Assembly: GCA_965153355.1 (NCBI GenBank)
Contig: OZ231126.1
Coordinates: forward strand, 186,001 to 250,000
DNA: 64,000 nucleotides
Direction: 5' to 3'
Source of the DNA: Flaccisagitta enflata
Lineage: Eukaryota > Chaetognatha > Sagittoidea > Aphragmophora
The first letter of the stretch is position 1. Each line of letters starts with the position of its first letter. Below, piece by piece: positions 1 through 18,032 of this stretch. The notes below the pieces were generated by a model that did not search any database, had not been told where the DNA came from, and saw only the letters and a program-made list of their open reading frames with translations. The position numbers and the translations under genes are program-made.

Positions 1-296
1 CAGTAGTGATGTTGATTGATATTTTGAGGGAAGATGACTTACTTTGAAGATCACAGTGAGGAACTCAACCCTTTTACGAGGTAAGTTTAATACATTAGTG
101 ATTGTCATTTATATATAGGAGGAAGATGACTTACTTTGAAGATCACAGTGAGGAACTCAAGCCTTTTACGAGGTAAGTTTAATGCATTAGTGATGTTGAT
201 TGATATTTTGAGGGAAGATGACTTACTTTGAAGATCACAGTGAGGAACTCAACCCTTTTACGAGGTAAGTTTAATACATTAGTGATTGTCATTTAT

Positions 297-1143
297 CAGG
301 AAAAAAGTCGAAGTAAGTCTTCGACTTTTTGACATATTCGAGAGAAACAGGGTTTTTATTTTCTTATGGGAAAGTTGGGGAACTCCTTAGGGCGATTGCA
401 CCCTTGGATGAAATTGATAGGGTAAGTAAATTTGATAATTCTCTTTTATTTGGCGCTAAGCAGAAGTCTCTGGGACAAATATTTTTTGCGTTATGAATTT
501 TTAAAGATTTATTTATGAAAAATTCAAATTGAATTTTTTTCGATTTTTTATGATTTTGTGTAGGATCAATAAAGGAGTGTATCTAAGTTTGGTTAAGCAT
601 GCAAATACAAAAAAACATGTTCATGAGCATAGCTGCTCATATGTGAGGGTGATTTTGAGCATTTTAGCTCATTTAGCTCACTTAGCTCAGTTTTTTTTTC
701 TTCTGATTTCAAATGCAATAAATAAGCAAATATATTGATAGATGTTTAAGCAAGCAATTATAAGAAAGCATGTCAGTGAGCAGAGCTGCTCATCTGTGAG
801 GGTGTTTTTAAATATTCTAGCTCATTTAGCTCATTAAGCTTGCTCTTTTTTTCTGATTTAAAAACCGATGAATAAATAAATGTTTTGATTTAAGCATGCA
901 AATACAAGAAAGCATCTCAGTAAGCATAGCTGGTTGCGTAGTCGAGTGATTTTGAATATTTTAGCTCATCTAGCTCATTTGGCTCAGTCCTATTTTTCTC
1001 TGATTTTCAGTGCAACCACTATATACAATTGCTCTTAATTTGATCTAACAAATAAAAAGTTGCAATGACTGAAAACAAAAGCTTGGTGAAAAGTGAACAA
1101 CGCTTACGACTTTTTTCCTCACGGCGACAGCCGCCATTACTGG
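297..1143 (+). mobile_element. Family A element, copy A1
   Basis: About 847 bp inserted in the mini-exon array. It begins CAGGAAAAAAGTCG and near its end has CGACTTTTTTCCT (exact inverted match of 13 nt), followed by CACGGCGACAGCCGCC and ATTACTGG. The interior is AT-rich with three to four repeats built on GAGCATAGCTGCTCAT and TTAGCTCATTTAGCTCA. Copies A2 (36574) and A3 (48658) share ends and interior. No transposase is encoded. The intact array unit at 81-118 shows the empty site. Confidence 0.75.
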
Positions 1144-1337
1144 TATATAGGAGGAAGATGACTTACTTTGAAGATCACAGCGAGGAACTCAAGCCTTTTA
1201 CAAGGTAAGTTTAATGCAGTAGTGATGTTGATTGATATTTTGAGGGAAGATGACTTACTTTGACAATCACAGTGAGGAACTCAAGCCTTTTACGAGGTAA
1301 GTTTAATGCATTAGAGATGTTGATTGATATTTTGAGG

Positions 1338-7277
<5,940 letters not shown>

Positions 7278-7662
7278 AGAAGGAGATGAAGGAGAGGGAG
7301 GAGATGAGCTCAACAAGCACGACGACGACGATGACGATGAAGAATATGATGACAGGATGAAGAAGGAGATGAAGGAGAGGGAGAAGGAGATGAGCTCAAC
7401 AAGCACGACGACGACGACGACGATGACGAAGAATAATGGGAGAGAATCGTATTGAAATGACTGAAAGGATCAAAAGTGGACTTTCCAACTGAAGGAAGAC
7501 GGATTTGTCAAAATTAAGTTTCCATTTTGAAAAGACACGTCATATTGAAGACAATCATGGAGACGACCCATTTTGAACCATGAGGGAGGGAACAATGACA
7601 ATGACATAACTTTTACAATGATGTGAAAATAATTTGCAAATATCAAACGTTCGAACCATCTT

Positions 7663-7668
7663 AATAAA
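7663..7668 (+). promoter_or_regulatory. Poly(A) signal AATAAA
   Basis: AATAAA about 390 nt after the stop codon, followed by a TTTTTGTTTTG stretch at about 7683-7693 that fits a downstream U/GU-rich element. It marks the likely end of the usherin-like transcript. Confidence 0.65.
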
Positions 7669-7821
7669 AGTTTTCAATCATTTTTGTTTTGTTCTTTAAT
7701 ATCCTTGGCTCGGCAAGAGAGTTTTTGACAAATGGCAAAATGTTTTGGGGTACATGAATTGTTAATGATTTATGATTGATGAAAGATGTTATGGATTTCA
7801 AAGCTTCACGATTCTTTTCTC

Positions 7822-8247
7822 TACAGATCAGAGCATATTTGAACGAGAGGCCCCCACTTCCAGGAAAGATAACTGTAGCAGACCCCCTACAGCCCAGTAG
7901 GTTTAAGCTAGGGGTATGATTGAGGCATCATTTGAAAGCTTTTGAGAATAAAAATGGCGCCATCAGAGGGTTTTTTGAATTTTGTTCCCTAGCTCAAGTT
8001 ATAGCTCTTCAAAGTATCAAATTTAGCTTTTTTTAAACAACCCCAAAAAAGTCAATTTGAACACTTTTAAAGAGCTGTAATTTTAGTCAGGGCTCAAAAC
8101 TAAAAAAACGCTCTGATGGCGCCATTTGTATTCTCATAAGCTTTCAAATGATACCTCAATCATACCCCTAGCTTCAACATTCTGGGCTGTAGGGGGTCTG
8201 CTACAGTTTTCAAGGGGGCCTCGCGTTCAATTACGCTCTGACCTGTA
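7822..8247. mobile_element. TA-flanked foldback MITE (mariner-like)
   Basis: Ends are TA-CAGATCAGAGC and GCTCTGACCTG-TA. The arms (about 7824-7970 and 8105-8245) are inverted copies sharing CCCCCTACAGCCCAG and ATGGCGCCATCAGAG. TA target duplication and a CAG start fit Tc1/mariner-type MITEs. No coding region. Confidence 0.8.
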
Positions 8248-8925
8248 AAGTGTTATCTCACAAGTCACGCCTCTTACGTGAACGTAACCTAACATCATAT
8301 TCAATTTACATGCATGGCTTCAAACAGTCCCTGATTCCGCAACTGAAATCCATGTTTGCATACAGATCTCAGTAAGAATCAATTTCACTTTTGCTCTCTC
8401 AATTTTTAACATCTTTTCCAATAATGAAGATTTTTATGAAGTGCATTCTCCCCCCACACAAAAGCGTAACCATTTACAAATTGCAATTTACAACTGCCTT
8501 TTTTCCATTAGCATTATGATAACGGTAATACAAAAACATTTCCACACATATCTTTCTTCTTGATTGAACCGTTAATGAAATTCACCATTTATTGAGAAGA
8601 AGCTACAGGCGAAAAAAGTCATCAAAGGCTGCTGTGATTTTCAATTCTCCATGAGTAATACTGATACTGTTTGGTCTATTTAGTTATGAATTAAAAATCT
8701 TTAAAAACATTACGTGCTCAAAAAGCTAGTTCAATGATAGAACGCTGGGATCATGTAATTGTTTTTGTCATGACAGTTGATTTGCTCTGTCTCGAAGCCA
8801 ATATTGAAATTCTAAAAAAGACAATCAATTTAATTTTCGTTGCAAGTGTGTTTGTTAGAACTTTAGTTAATTACATCCAGTCTAGAGTAAGTGAGGATTT
8901 ACATTTACAAGACCCTCTATAGGTG
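8248..8925. other. Unassigned AT-rich intergenic DNA
   Basis: I see no gene, element border or repeat in this stretch. One 62-codon open frame (8734-8922) has no recognisable features or splice context. Confidence 0.5.
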
Positions 8926-9195
8926 GGTGGAGTGGGATGAAGTGGTGTTTTTTTTCCATCAGGGTGGGATTTGCTGGACTGTGTAGGTGGGTGGAGTGGG
9001 ATAAAGTGGCGTTAGGTGTTTTTTTCCCATCAGGGTGATATTTGATGGACTGTGTAGGTGGGTGGAGTGGGATAAAGTGGCGTTAGGTGTTTTTTTTCAT
9101 CAGGGTGGGAATTGATGGACTGTGTAGGTGGGTGGAGTGGGATAAAGTGGCGTTAGGTTTTTTTTTTCGATCAGGGTGGGATTTGATGGACTGTG
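8926..9195. repeat. 70-bp tandem repeat, 4 copies
   Basis: Each unit has GTGGGTGGAGTGGGATAAAG, a T-run, then CATCAGGGTGGGATTTGATG and GACTGTG. Copies differ mainly in T-run length. Confidence 0.85.
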
Positions 9196-9411
9196 CCTCT
9201 TCCCTTCATTTCATTTTGGGTATAATTAGGGATATTGTTCCTCTTGTTATATATATACTATTTAAAACTACATATACTACTGAAAAGCTGACTGCTAGAA
9301 ATGATCAAACCTCAAGCAGGTGTTGCATCAGCCAACATTGCACCTGTGAGATGTTCGTCCAATGTCTAATTCTCAAAGGTGTCTGATTGACTGATTGACG
9401 TAAACCGATAA

Positions 9412-9576
<165 letters not shown>

Positions 9577-9819
9577 GGAGATTTAAGTTCGAAAAGCGTC
9601 TTTTTTTTTAATTCAGTTTGGTTTATAAGGTTCCAGTTTCGATTTTTGCCACGTTGGAAGATTATCAAAAAATGTCACCGCATAATCTGACTCTTTTTCC
9701 TCTTCCTCCTCATCCTCCTCCTCCACCTCCTCCTCCTCCTCTGGCTCTTCCTTCATGACTCCACTGACTGGAAGAGGAAGAGACCGAGGAAGATATAAGT
9801 GTTTAAGCACCAGAACAAA

Positions 9820-9910
9820 TGAGAGAAAGAAAGCAAGAAAAAAGAAAGAAAGACAGAAAGAAAGAAAGAAAGAAAGGAAAAAAGAAAGAAAGAAAGAAAG
9901 AAAGAGCGAG

Positions 9911-9961
<51 letters not shown>

Positions 9962-9962
9962 C

Positions 9963-10033
<71 letters not shown>

Positions 10034-10121
10034 AGGAAGGAAAGAAAGAAGGACAGACAGAGGGGAAAAAAGAAAGGAACAATGATAGAAAGAAAGATAG
10101 AAAGAAAGAACGAAAGAAAAA

Positions 10122-10209
<88 letters not shown>

Positions 10210-10215
10210 GAGACT
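9820..10215. repeat. (GAAA)n microsatellite
   Basis: About 390 bp of GAAA with scattered variants and interruptions. Lys/Glu/Arg-rich plus-strand frames and Phe/Leu/Ser minus-strand frames through it are artefacts. Confidence 0.96.
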
Positions 10216-10572
10216 GAAATACGTAAAAAGATGGTTTACAAGAAACTTAGATTGGCGGTAAGAAAATAAGACCGAAAAATAGTAAGTTAACAGGTCTCAC
10301 AAAATTAGGTGGACAAGCAAGATATTCAAGATAGTTAGTAAAAATGCCCTCAGCATTTTGAAATTTGACATGGACACACTTGATCTTCTTGGCTGTTTTG
10401 GCGAAGTAGTTTTTTAAGCGCATAAATATCCAAAGACGGAAAGGTCATGATTTTCTGTTTTGCCTAAGCCTTTTTAACTTCGGTTAATGCAAAATTTAGG
10501 TAGATTTCCTTTGCTAGATTTCTCTCAGCCTCTTATTTAAATTCGTGGATCTGTCGAGTGTGTGGATTTACC

Positions 10573-11190
10573 TATGACGGCGAATTTTCGAAGGAAAATT
10601 AAGTGTTTCACCATAATTTTTGCATCATTGTCATGACAATAATGAAGCTGGAATGCTTTTAGCGGACATTTTGTCTCTAAAGACACTTGGTGTATACCTT
10701 TTTATCATATTCTGACCTAAAAAGTAATTTGAACTATGCGATTCACATGGAAACACGCAGGAAAATGATAGTTTTTAGCAAATTTCTGCTTACACTTTTT
10801 TTCATTTTCTGTGGTCTAAATTCTAAGAAAGCCATACACAGGGAAATTTTGCTTTTCAAAAAACATAGTTCTCTCTGTAATCGATTTGGGAAGAGAACTA
10901 TGTTCTTTGTTTATTCATTTTTTCATTTTCTATGCAAATTTAGAATTTAGACCAGCCCCCTATCAGTGACCAAAAATGAAAAAAATAGAAATTTTCAATA
11001 AATATTTTTTAGTAACATTGACTAGACTTGATCTTTCTTGCTGAATAAATACAAATTTTTCTTTTAAATAATATGTCTTAGCTATCTGAATCATTCTTAT
11101 TCACTTTTTTTTTCATTTCCATTCATTCAAAATTTCCATTTTAACTGTCTTTGAAACACAAATGTTGCCTTCGCGGGGACGCTGTCCTAA
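10573..11190. repeat. 617-bp direct repeat, left copy
   Basis: About 99% identical by eye to 11935-12551. Begins TGACGGCGAATTTTCG and ends GACGCTGTCC. Contains nested hairpins: GGTCTAAATTCTAA (10813) pairs with TTAGAATTTAGACC (10940), and AACATAGTTCTCT pairs with AGAGAACTATGTT inside. An 87-codon open frame (10687-10950) is present in both copies but has no recognisable features. Confidence 0.85.
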
Positions 11191-11934
11191 GACCTATTAT
11201 TTTAACTTGGCAAAGCAATATTGGCGTCCTTCCTGCGTGTTGGGCAAGATGGAGGGTGTTTTACTGAAAATGAGGTGTCCAAATATTGCTGATTTTTAGG
11301 AGAAAAAAAGTGGAAGATGTTTTCGGTTCATCATTTTTAGAAGGTTCAATGCAAAAAAAACGTAATTTTTCCTGAAATGCAGCTGGTGGATGCAGGAGAG
11401 TCAGTCACGCAGAAAGAAAGCAGCGTAAGTTAAAAATAGCTGAGGAATTGAAGGTGAAGTCAAGTATCAACAATAAGAGAGTGATGTGTCAATTCAAAAT
11501 TTGGTTACCATTGACATATCAGCATATTAGATTCATTAGGAAATAGTCGTTTACTTTTTTGGGCATTTTTGCATCATGTTGATAAAATGAACACAAATTA
11601 GTGATAAACATTGCTTGGATTGATTATATTTCCATTTCTAACGCTCAGTTTTAATCTCTTTCCGCCTAATTTTGTGAGATCTATTAGCAATGAAAAAAAA
11701 AACAGCTCAAAGGCTACAAATGGGCAGTGGCACCCGTTTACCGCTTGCACAAGATCTTTGCCAATGGCGGTAAAGAAGACAATGGCCTCTAGGAAAGCCT
11801 TAAGATTCTCATTTGAAATTTTAGACCTGAGAGTGAGAAATTGAGGCAAACACTTACTGGTTTTTGGTCTGAGAGGTCAGACTTTATGTTCAGGGCTAAG
11901 AGGACTGATTTCAAGCTGAGGAAAGATGATTAGA
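11191..11934. other. Spacer between direct repeats
   Basis: 744 bp between the two 617-bp repeats. Overlapping open frames of 77 codons (+, 11611-11844) and 83 codons (-, 11598-11849) shadow each other, and neither shows known motifs. If the flanking copies are LTRs this is the internal part of a very short element. No gag, pol or clear primer-binding site is seen. Confidence 0.5.
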
Positions 11935-12551
11935 TATGACGGCGAATTTTCGAAGGAAAATTAAGTGTTTCACCATACTTTTTGCATCATTGTCATGACA
12001 ATAATGAAGCTGGAATGCTTTTAGCAGACATTTTGTCTCTAAAGACACTTGGTGTATACCTTTTTATCATATTCTGACCTAAAAAGTAATTTGAACTATG
12101 CGATTCACATGGAAACACGCAGGAAAATGATAGTTTTTAGCAAATTTCTGCTTACACTTTTTTTCATTTTCTGTGGTCTAAATTCTAAGAAAGCCATACA
12201 CAGGGAAATTTTGCTTTTCAAAAAACATAGTTCTCTCTGTAATCGATTTGGGAAGAGAACTATGTTCTTTGTTTATTCATTTTTTCATTTTCTATGCAAA
12301 TTTAGAATTTAGACCAGCCCCCTATCAGTGACCAAAAATGAAAAAAATAGAAATTTTCAATAAATTTTTTTTAGTAACATTGACTAAACTTGATCTTTCT
12401 TGCTGAATAAATACAATTTTTTCTTTTAAATAATATGTCTTAGCTATCTGAATCATTCTTATTCACTTTTTTTTCATTTCCATTCATTCAAAATTTCCAT
12501 TTTAACTGTCTTTGAAACACAAATGTTGCCTTCGCGGGGACGCTGTCATAA
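11935..12551. repeat. 617-bp direct repeat, right copy
   Basis: Begins TGACGGCG and ends GCTGTCA, a 7-nt near-perfect inverted pair of the TG...CA type found at LTR ends. Nearly identical to the left copy, so the duplication or insertion is recent. Followed immediately by a GACAGA array. Confidence 0.85.
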
Positions 12552-12752
12552 GAGACAGAGAGAGACAGAAAGAGAGAGACAGAGAGCAAAAGCGACGGAG
12601 ATAGAGACAGAAAAAAAGGGACAGAGGGCATAAGAGACAGAGAGAGACAGAAAGAGAGAGACAGAGAGCATGAGAGACAGAGAGAGATAGAAACAGAGAG
12701 ACAGAGAGGGACAGAAACAGAGAGACATAGAGAGACAGAAACAGAGTAAAAG
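12552..12752. repeat. (GAGACAGA)n imperfect repeats
   Basis: Purine-rich array of GAGACAGA and GAGACAGAAA units. Open frames on the minus strand are low-complexity artefacts. Confidence 0.85.
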
Positions 12753-12879
12753 CGACTGAGTTGTTTGTCAGGTCGCGGTGCTTGTTCCACCCTCCACGTG
12801 GTCATAATGTTGGAGAGGATTTGTGGCAAAATTCTGACGCAATATTCAGAGATCGAAGTTTTTCGTTATCATTTTTCTT

Positions 12880-13440
12880 TTCTTCGACTTCGTCATCATC
12901 GTCGTCGTCATTATCATCATACGTATTGTCATAGTCATCGTCATCATCTTCATCATCATCATCATCATGGTCGTCATTATTATCAAACGCATTGTCATAG
13001 TCATCGTCATCATCTTCATCATCATCATCATCATGGTCGTCATTATTATCAAACGCATTGTCATAGTCATCGTCGTCATCATCATCATCATCATCATGGT
13101 CGTCATTATTATCATACGTGTTGTCATCGTCATCGTCATCATCATCATCATCTTCATCGTCGTCATTATTATCAAATGCATTGTCATAGTCATCGTCATC
13201 ATCTTCATTGTCATCATCATCATTATCTTCATGGTCGTCATTATTATCAAACGCATTGTCATAGTCATCGTCATCATCTTCATTGTCGTCATCATCATCA
13301 TCATCATGGTCGTCATTATTATCAAACGCATTGTCATAGTCATCGTCATCATCATCATCTTCATCATCATCATCATCATCATCATCATGGTCGTCATTAT
13401 TATCAAACGCATTGTCATAGTCAACGTCATCAAACTCATG
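12880..13440. repeat. Minisatellite of about 60 bp built on (CAT/CGT)n
   Basis: Seven or so units containing GGTCGTCATTATTATCAAAC or close variants, then GCATTGTCATAGTCATCG, separated by (CAT)n. Units keep a multiple of three, so frames are open on both strands. The minus-strand frame 13479-12802 begins with ATG and reads MEDKDSRDIKKDK followed by DDYDNAFDNNDD repeats. Acidic repeat proteins of this kind exist, but nothing outside the repeat identifies a gene. Confidence 0.85.
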
Positions 13441-13568
13441 TTTATCTTTCTTGATATCGCGACTATCTTTATCTTCCACCTTCGTGGCGATTTTTTAAAT
13501 ACCATTCTCTTCACAAAGGAAAAAAAACTTTTTCTTGTTTTGGGACTCGTTTTTTTGGACGATATTTT

Positions 13569-13712
13569 AAACAAGGCCGGATACACGGCAGGGCAGTCGC
13601 GGACGGTTGGGCAGGAACAGAAATGCAAAAAACCGCTCGCAATTCAGAATTGTTGCGGACGGACGGACGGACCGACCGACACGGCAAGGTGTACAGTCGG
13701 GTGACCGCGACT
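13569..13712 (-). mobile_element. Family C element
   Basis: Minus-strand copy: AACAAGGCCGGATACACGGC at one end, GGACGGACC tract, CGGGTGACCGCGACT then AAAAA at the other. The hairpin is partly degraded. Confidence 0.75.
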
Positions 13713-13837
13713 AAAAACATAGAAATTTTTTTCCTTTTCATTTTAAAATTCGGACTTTTATGTCAATTATTCATGAAGTTTTTTCTTTATTGCTTATCAG
13801 AGACTCTAAATCTTTTTTTCTTCTTTAAATGGAATAG

Positions 13838-13909
13838 TCGATCTACGCTGTTTGTTATACTAGCATCTGCTCCTTCCCTCCCATGTGTTCACTTACGACG
13901 GACAAAGAG
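13838..13909 (+). CDS. Candidate short exon, unidentified
   Basis: Preceded by a strong pyrimidine tract (TCTTTTTTTCTTCTTT) and AATAG, and followed by GAG-GTAAAA. The 72 nt can be read in phase 0 as SIYAVCYTSICSFPPMCSL then TTDKE, with four cysteines; a second frame is also open. I do not recognise it and no partner exon was found nearby. Splice-site context is the only support. Confidence 0.25.
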
Positions 13910-13912
13910 GTA

Positions 13913-14216
13913 AAAAATATGATGGCTAGAACATAATCATGAATTGAAAACATTACCATTAAAAGTAACAATGAAATTTGCTCAAACATAATCACTAACT
14001 AGAAACATTTCAATGGAACAAGTTTTAACAAAGACCAAACGATCACCACGAAAATTTCCAATCATAGAGTTGACGTGTTGACTATGTCTAATGCGATACA
14101 AATTGCAGCCAACAGTGAGCCTCATGCCAGTGTTTTCTTTTATTCATTCATACCATGATATTGTAAACAAAGTCGTTTAACACAGCTTGGCAGTGTAGTT
14201 GACGTGGCATCTGATT
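13913..14216. other. Unassigned DNA
   Basis: No gene or repeat recognised. Confidence 0.4.
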
Positions 14217-14400
14217 TGAGTCACGGACTCTCGACTCTATGAGAGGCGTTTTCCTTCAATCGCTTCAGCAGTCCGTCGGCCCGTCTATCCAGCCATCAGT
14301 TTGTCGATCTATCCATCCATCCATCCAGCTATCTATCCGCCGGGCCCTTCCGCCCGTTATAAGTGTAAAAACGCGCATTTGCGCCCTAGCCCTTCATTCG
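14217..14400 (+). mobile_element. Degenerate family C element
   Basis: GAGTCACGGACTCTCGACTC then CTATGAGAGGCG, a CCGTC/ATCC tract and AAAAACGCGCATTTGCGCCC recall the C family, but the ends are decayed. Confidence 0.5.
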
Positions 14401-14860
14401 TGATGTTATTGCAACCATGGACTGCAGTTTAATCATAAACTGTATATTCAATCATAAACTGTATATTTCTCTTTGGCTAGGTAAGTAGGATTTTGGCTGG
14501 CGAGTCCATATTTCTTTAAGCTACTTTAGTCATATTTCATATCACTGGGCCAACAAGAAATATGCGTTTAAAAAGGCTCGTCTTAAAGTGACGCCGTTGC
14601 AGTAATTGTTTAGGCGTTATTACTTGTTTCATATGAATGTCTTTCTCTGTCTTATCCAAAAGTATTTCATACTCAGTTATCCTCATCTCATTCTGACTTA
14701 ATTCATATATCGCTCTCTCTATCTCAAAGCGAAGCTAAAACCTACTATTTGATTTCGACTTGTACACGACGCACCTTCTCAAAATTCAGTCTCAGATTAA
14801 AGAAGAAAAAAATAAGAGAAACTCAAGACTGACTCTTTATGATTTGAAGAAGTTATGTAT

Positions 14861-14865
<5 letters not shown>

Positions 14866-14938
<73 letters not shown>
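14866..14938. repeat. (GA)n microsatellite
   Basis: About 36 units followed by GACA-type repeats to about 14975. Confidence 0.95.
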
Positions 14939-14939
<1 letters not shown>

Positions 14940-14975
14940 GGGCAGACACACAGACTGACAGACAGATGGATTGAC

Positions 14976-15559
14976 AAAGAACATTTTTCACGGGAAAGAG
15001 AAAAAAATGTTGAAAAGAAATTTCATTCGTCACCGTAAAGCTTTATCATCATGTCACATTGTCACCATACACTAGTTTTATAATGTCATGTTGTCACCAT
15101 ATATAGCTATATAGCTTTATATCAGATGTTAAAAGACTTAATCGTTTAATTCAACTAACAGCAAAAGATATAAATAGTAAAAAGTATCTCCAACTATCAA
15201 TGGATAAGTAAACCTGGACTGTGGACCAGGCAAGACTTGTGCTAAAAGTCAACACATGGTCTTGGCGGGTTTAGAGGCTTCCCATCACCCTTGCTATTAC
15301 CCATACCAAAACATAGAGGAGATAATAGGAAAATAGGAGAATAAATCATAGAAAGTTTAATAAAGGTTGTGGTGGAGAAGATACAGTGTAGTGAAATGAC
15401 AGTATTGATAGGACAGGTAAGGATAGGTGAAGATGAGGAAGAGGATAGGTCATGTGATCAACAGGGCTTCAGTGGTCAAAGGTACAGGTGAAGATAGTTG
15501 AAATAAAGGAAAAACAAAAGGTCAAAGAAGGTAGTGTAAGGTAGAGGTAGAGGGAGATA
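14976..15559. other. Unassigned DNA
   Basis: No gene seen. Two CATGTTGTCACCATA-like motifs near 15050-15110 match the satellite at 16300-16860. Confidence 0.4.
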
Positions 15560-15830
15560 TGCGATAAAATAAACAAAAGGTAGTGAGTGGGGTAGGTAGG
15601 AGGTAGGGGTTGGTAGGAGATTGGGTAGGAGGGTAGGTAGGAGATGGGGTTAGTTAGGAGAAGGTAGGATGTATGGGTAGAAGGGTAGGCAGGGGTAGGT
15701 AGGTGGGAGGTTGGAGTAGGTAGGTAGGAGGTAGGGCTGGGTCAAAGGTGGGGGTAGCAGAGTGGGTGGGAGGTAGTGGTAGGAGGGTAGGAAGAAGGTA
15801 GGGGTAGGTTGGGGGAGAAACTTAGATCAG
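15560..15830. repeat. GGTAGG-rich degenerate repeat
   Basis: G-rich strand of GGTAGGAGGTAGGGGT-type units with variable spacing. It has many GGG/GG runs that could form G-quadruplexes. Confidence 0.8.
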
Positions 15831-15879
15831 GAGTAGAACGAAAGAGTCTTATTCCAAACCAACTTTAAGGCTATGTAAA

Positions 15880-16262
15880 TAGTACAGAAAATTGGGAAGG
15901 AATAAGAAAAAACTTTAAATTTAAACTTAAAAACTAAAAACTTAAAAATTTTGAAAAATGAAAAAACTTTAAACTTAAATTTTTTAGAAAACTTAAAAAT
16001 TTTTAAAAACTTTAAAACTTTGAAATTTTTTAAAAGATTTCCAAAAACTTTTTAAATTTTTTTCAAAATTTTCAAAAATTTTTTTTTTCTTTTTTTTTTT
16101 TAAATTTCAAAATCCAAAAACTTAAAAAACCTTTTCAAAACTTTAAGACTTAAAAACTTAGAATTTGAAACTTAAAATTCAAAACTTGAAATTGAAAATT
16201 TAACTAAAATGAAAACTAGAAGTCTTGATTTTTGAAAAACCTTAAAAATATATTCAAAACCT
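15880..16262. repeat. AT-rich AACTTAAA degenerate repeat
   Basis: Low-complexity sequence of AAACTTAAA and TTTTCAAAA words. No gene. Confidence 0.75.
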
Positions 16263-16299
16263 GTGAAAATCATAAGAGCAACCGGCATATTACCTATAG

Positions 16300-16866
16300 T
16301 ATTATATTTTCACATTGTCACCATACAGTAGTTTTGTCATGACATGTTGTCACCATACAGCTCAGACACCATGCCACGTAACCATACAGCTCTATCATTA
16401 GATCTCATCGTCACCATACAGTAGTTCCATCATAACATGTTGTCGCCATATAGCTTTTATATAACATCACATTGTCACCATTCAGTAGATTCACCATGAC
16501 ATGTTGTCACCATATAACTTTATAATTATCCCACATTGTCACCATACAGTAGTATCATCATGACATGTTGTCACCATACAGATGCAACACCATGCCACGT
16601 CACCATACAGCCCTGTCATCAGATCGCATGGTCATCACACAGTAATTTCATCATGACAATTTGTCAACATGTCACATCACCATGCAGTTCTGTCATCATA
16701 CCAAGTTGTCACCATACAGCTCTGTCACCATGCAGCTCTGTCATTACAACAAGTTGACATCATGGCACAATGTCACAACAACACCATACACCATACAGCT
16801 CTGATACCATGCTAAGTTGTTAGCCTACAGCTCCGTCATCATGCCACGTTGTCACAATGAATTTGA
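16300..16866. repeat. GTCACCATACAG degenerate satellite
   Basis: Irregular units built on TTGTCACCATACAG and ATCATGACATG. It leads directly into the 61-bp satellite. Confidence 0.8.
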
Positions 16867-16869
16867 GTC

Positions 16870-17912
16870 AATGTCTCACTTTGTCATCCTTTGTCATCAC
16901 AACAACAAAATTCACCATGACGAAACAGTTTCACAGCCATTTTGTCATTCTTTGTCATCACAACAACAAAATTCACCTTTTCTCAATAGTTTCACAGCTA
17001 TTTTGTCATCCTTTGTCATCACAACAACAAAATTCACCATGACGAAACAGTTTCACAGCCATTTTGTCATTCTTTGTCATCACAACAACAAAATTCACCA
17101 TGGCAAAACAGTTTCACAGCCATTTTGTCATTCTTTGTCATCACAACTACAAAATTTACAATGGCGCAATAGTTTCACAGCCAATTTGTCATCCTTTGTC
17201 ATCAAAACTCACCGTGCCGCAATAGTTTCACAACCATTTTGTCATCCTTTGTCATCACCACAACAAAATTCACCATGGCGCAGTAGTTTCACAGCTATTT
17301 TGTCATCCTTTGTCATCACAACAACAAAATTCACCATGGCGCAATAGTTTCACACCCATTTTGTCATCCTTTGTCATCACAACAACAAAATTCACCATGG
17401 CACAATAGTTACACAGCCATTTTGTCATCCTTTGTCATCACTACAATAAAATTCACCATGGCGCAGTAGTTTCACAGCTATTTTGTCATCCTTGGTCATC
17501 ACAACAACAAAATTCACCATGGCGCAGTAGTTCCACAGCTATTTTGTCATCCTTGGTCATCAAAACAACAAAATTCACCATGGCGCAGTAGTTTCACAGC
17601 TATTTTGTCATCCTTTGTCATCAAAACAACGAAATTCACCATGGCGCAATAGTTTCAAAGCCATTTTGTCATCCTTTGTCAGCACATCAACAAAATTCAC
17701 CATGACGCAATAGTTTCACAGCCACTTTGTCATCCTTTGTCATCAAAATAACAAAATTAACAATGGCGCAATAGATTCACAGCCATTTTGTCATCCTTTG
17801 TCATCACAACAACAAAATTTACCATGGCGCAATAGTTTCACAGCTATTTTGTCATCCTTTGTCAGCACATCAACAAAATTCACCATAGCGCAATAGTTTC
17901 ACTGCCATTTAA
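16870..17912. repeat. 61-bp tandem satellite, about 17 copies
   Basis: Unit: TTTGTCATCCTTTGTCATCA, CAACAACAAAATTCACCATG, GCGCAATAGTTTCACAGCCA. Copies vary by point changes and small deletions (a short unit near 17200). The 176-codon frame 16817-17347 is only the satellite read through. Confidence 0.93.
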
Positions 17913-18032
17913 TGGCCAGAGTTAAAACATCATGCCTTTAATGATGCGCCTAAGCATTTCTTTATAGTAAGTTGTGGCCATTTTCTATGACCCAATGAGC
18001 GCGCATAGCGAATACTTTTTCCCCGCGACTTA

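Noticed and set aside
9755-10261. 168-codon Lys/Glu/Arg frame
   Set aside because: (GAAA)n repeat only.
10687-12312. Identical 87-codon frames at 10687-10950 and 12049-12312
   Set aside because: They are identical because the whole 617-bp block is duplicated; the sequence lies over nested hairpins and shows no domain or coding signature.
16870-17912. CRISPR-like regular array
   Set aside because: Units are contiguous 61-bp tandem repeats without unique spacers, in a eukaryotic context.
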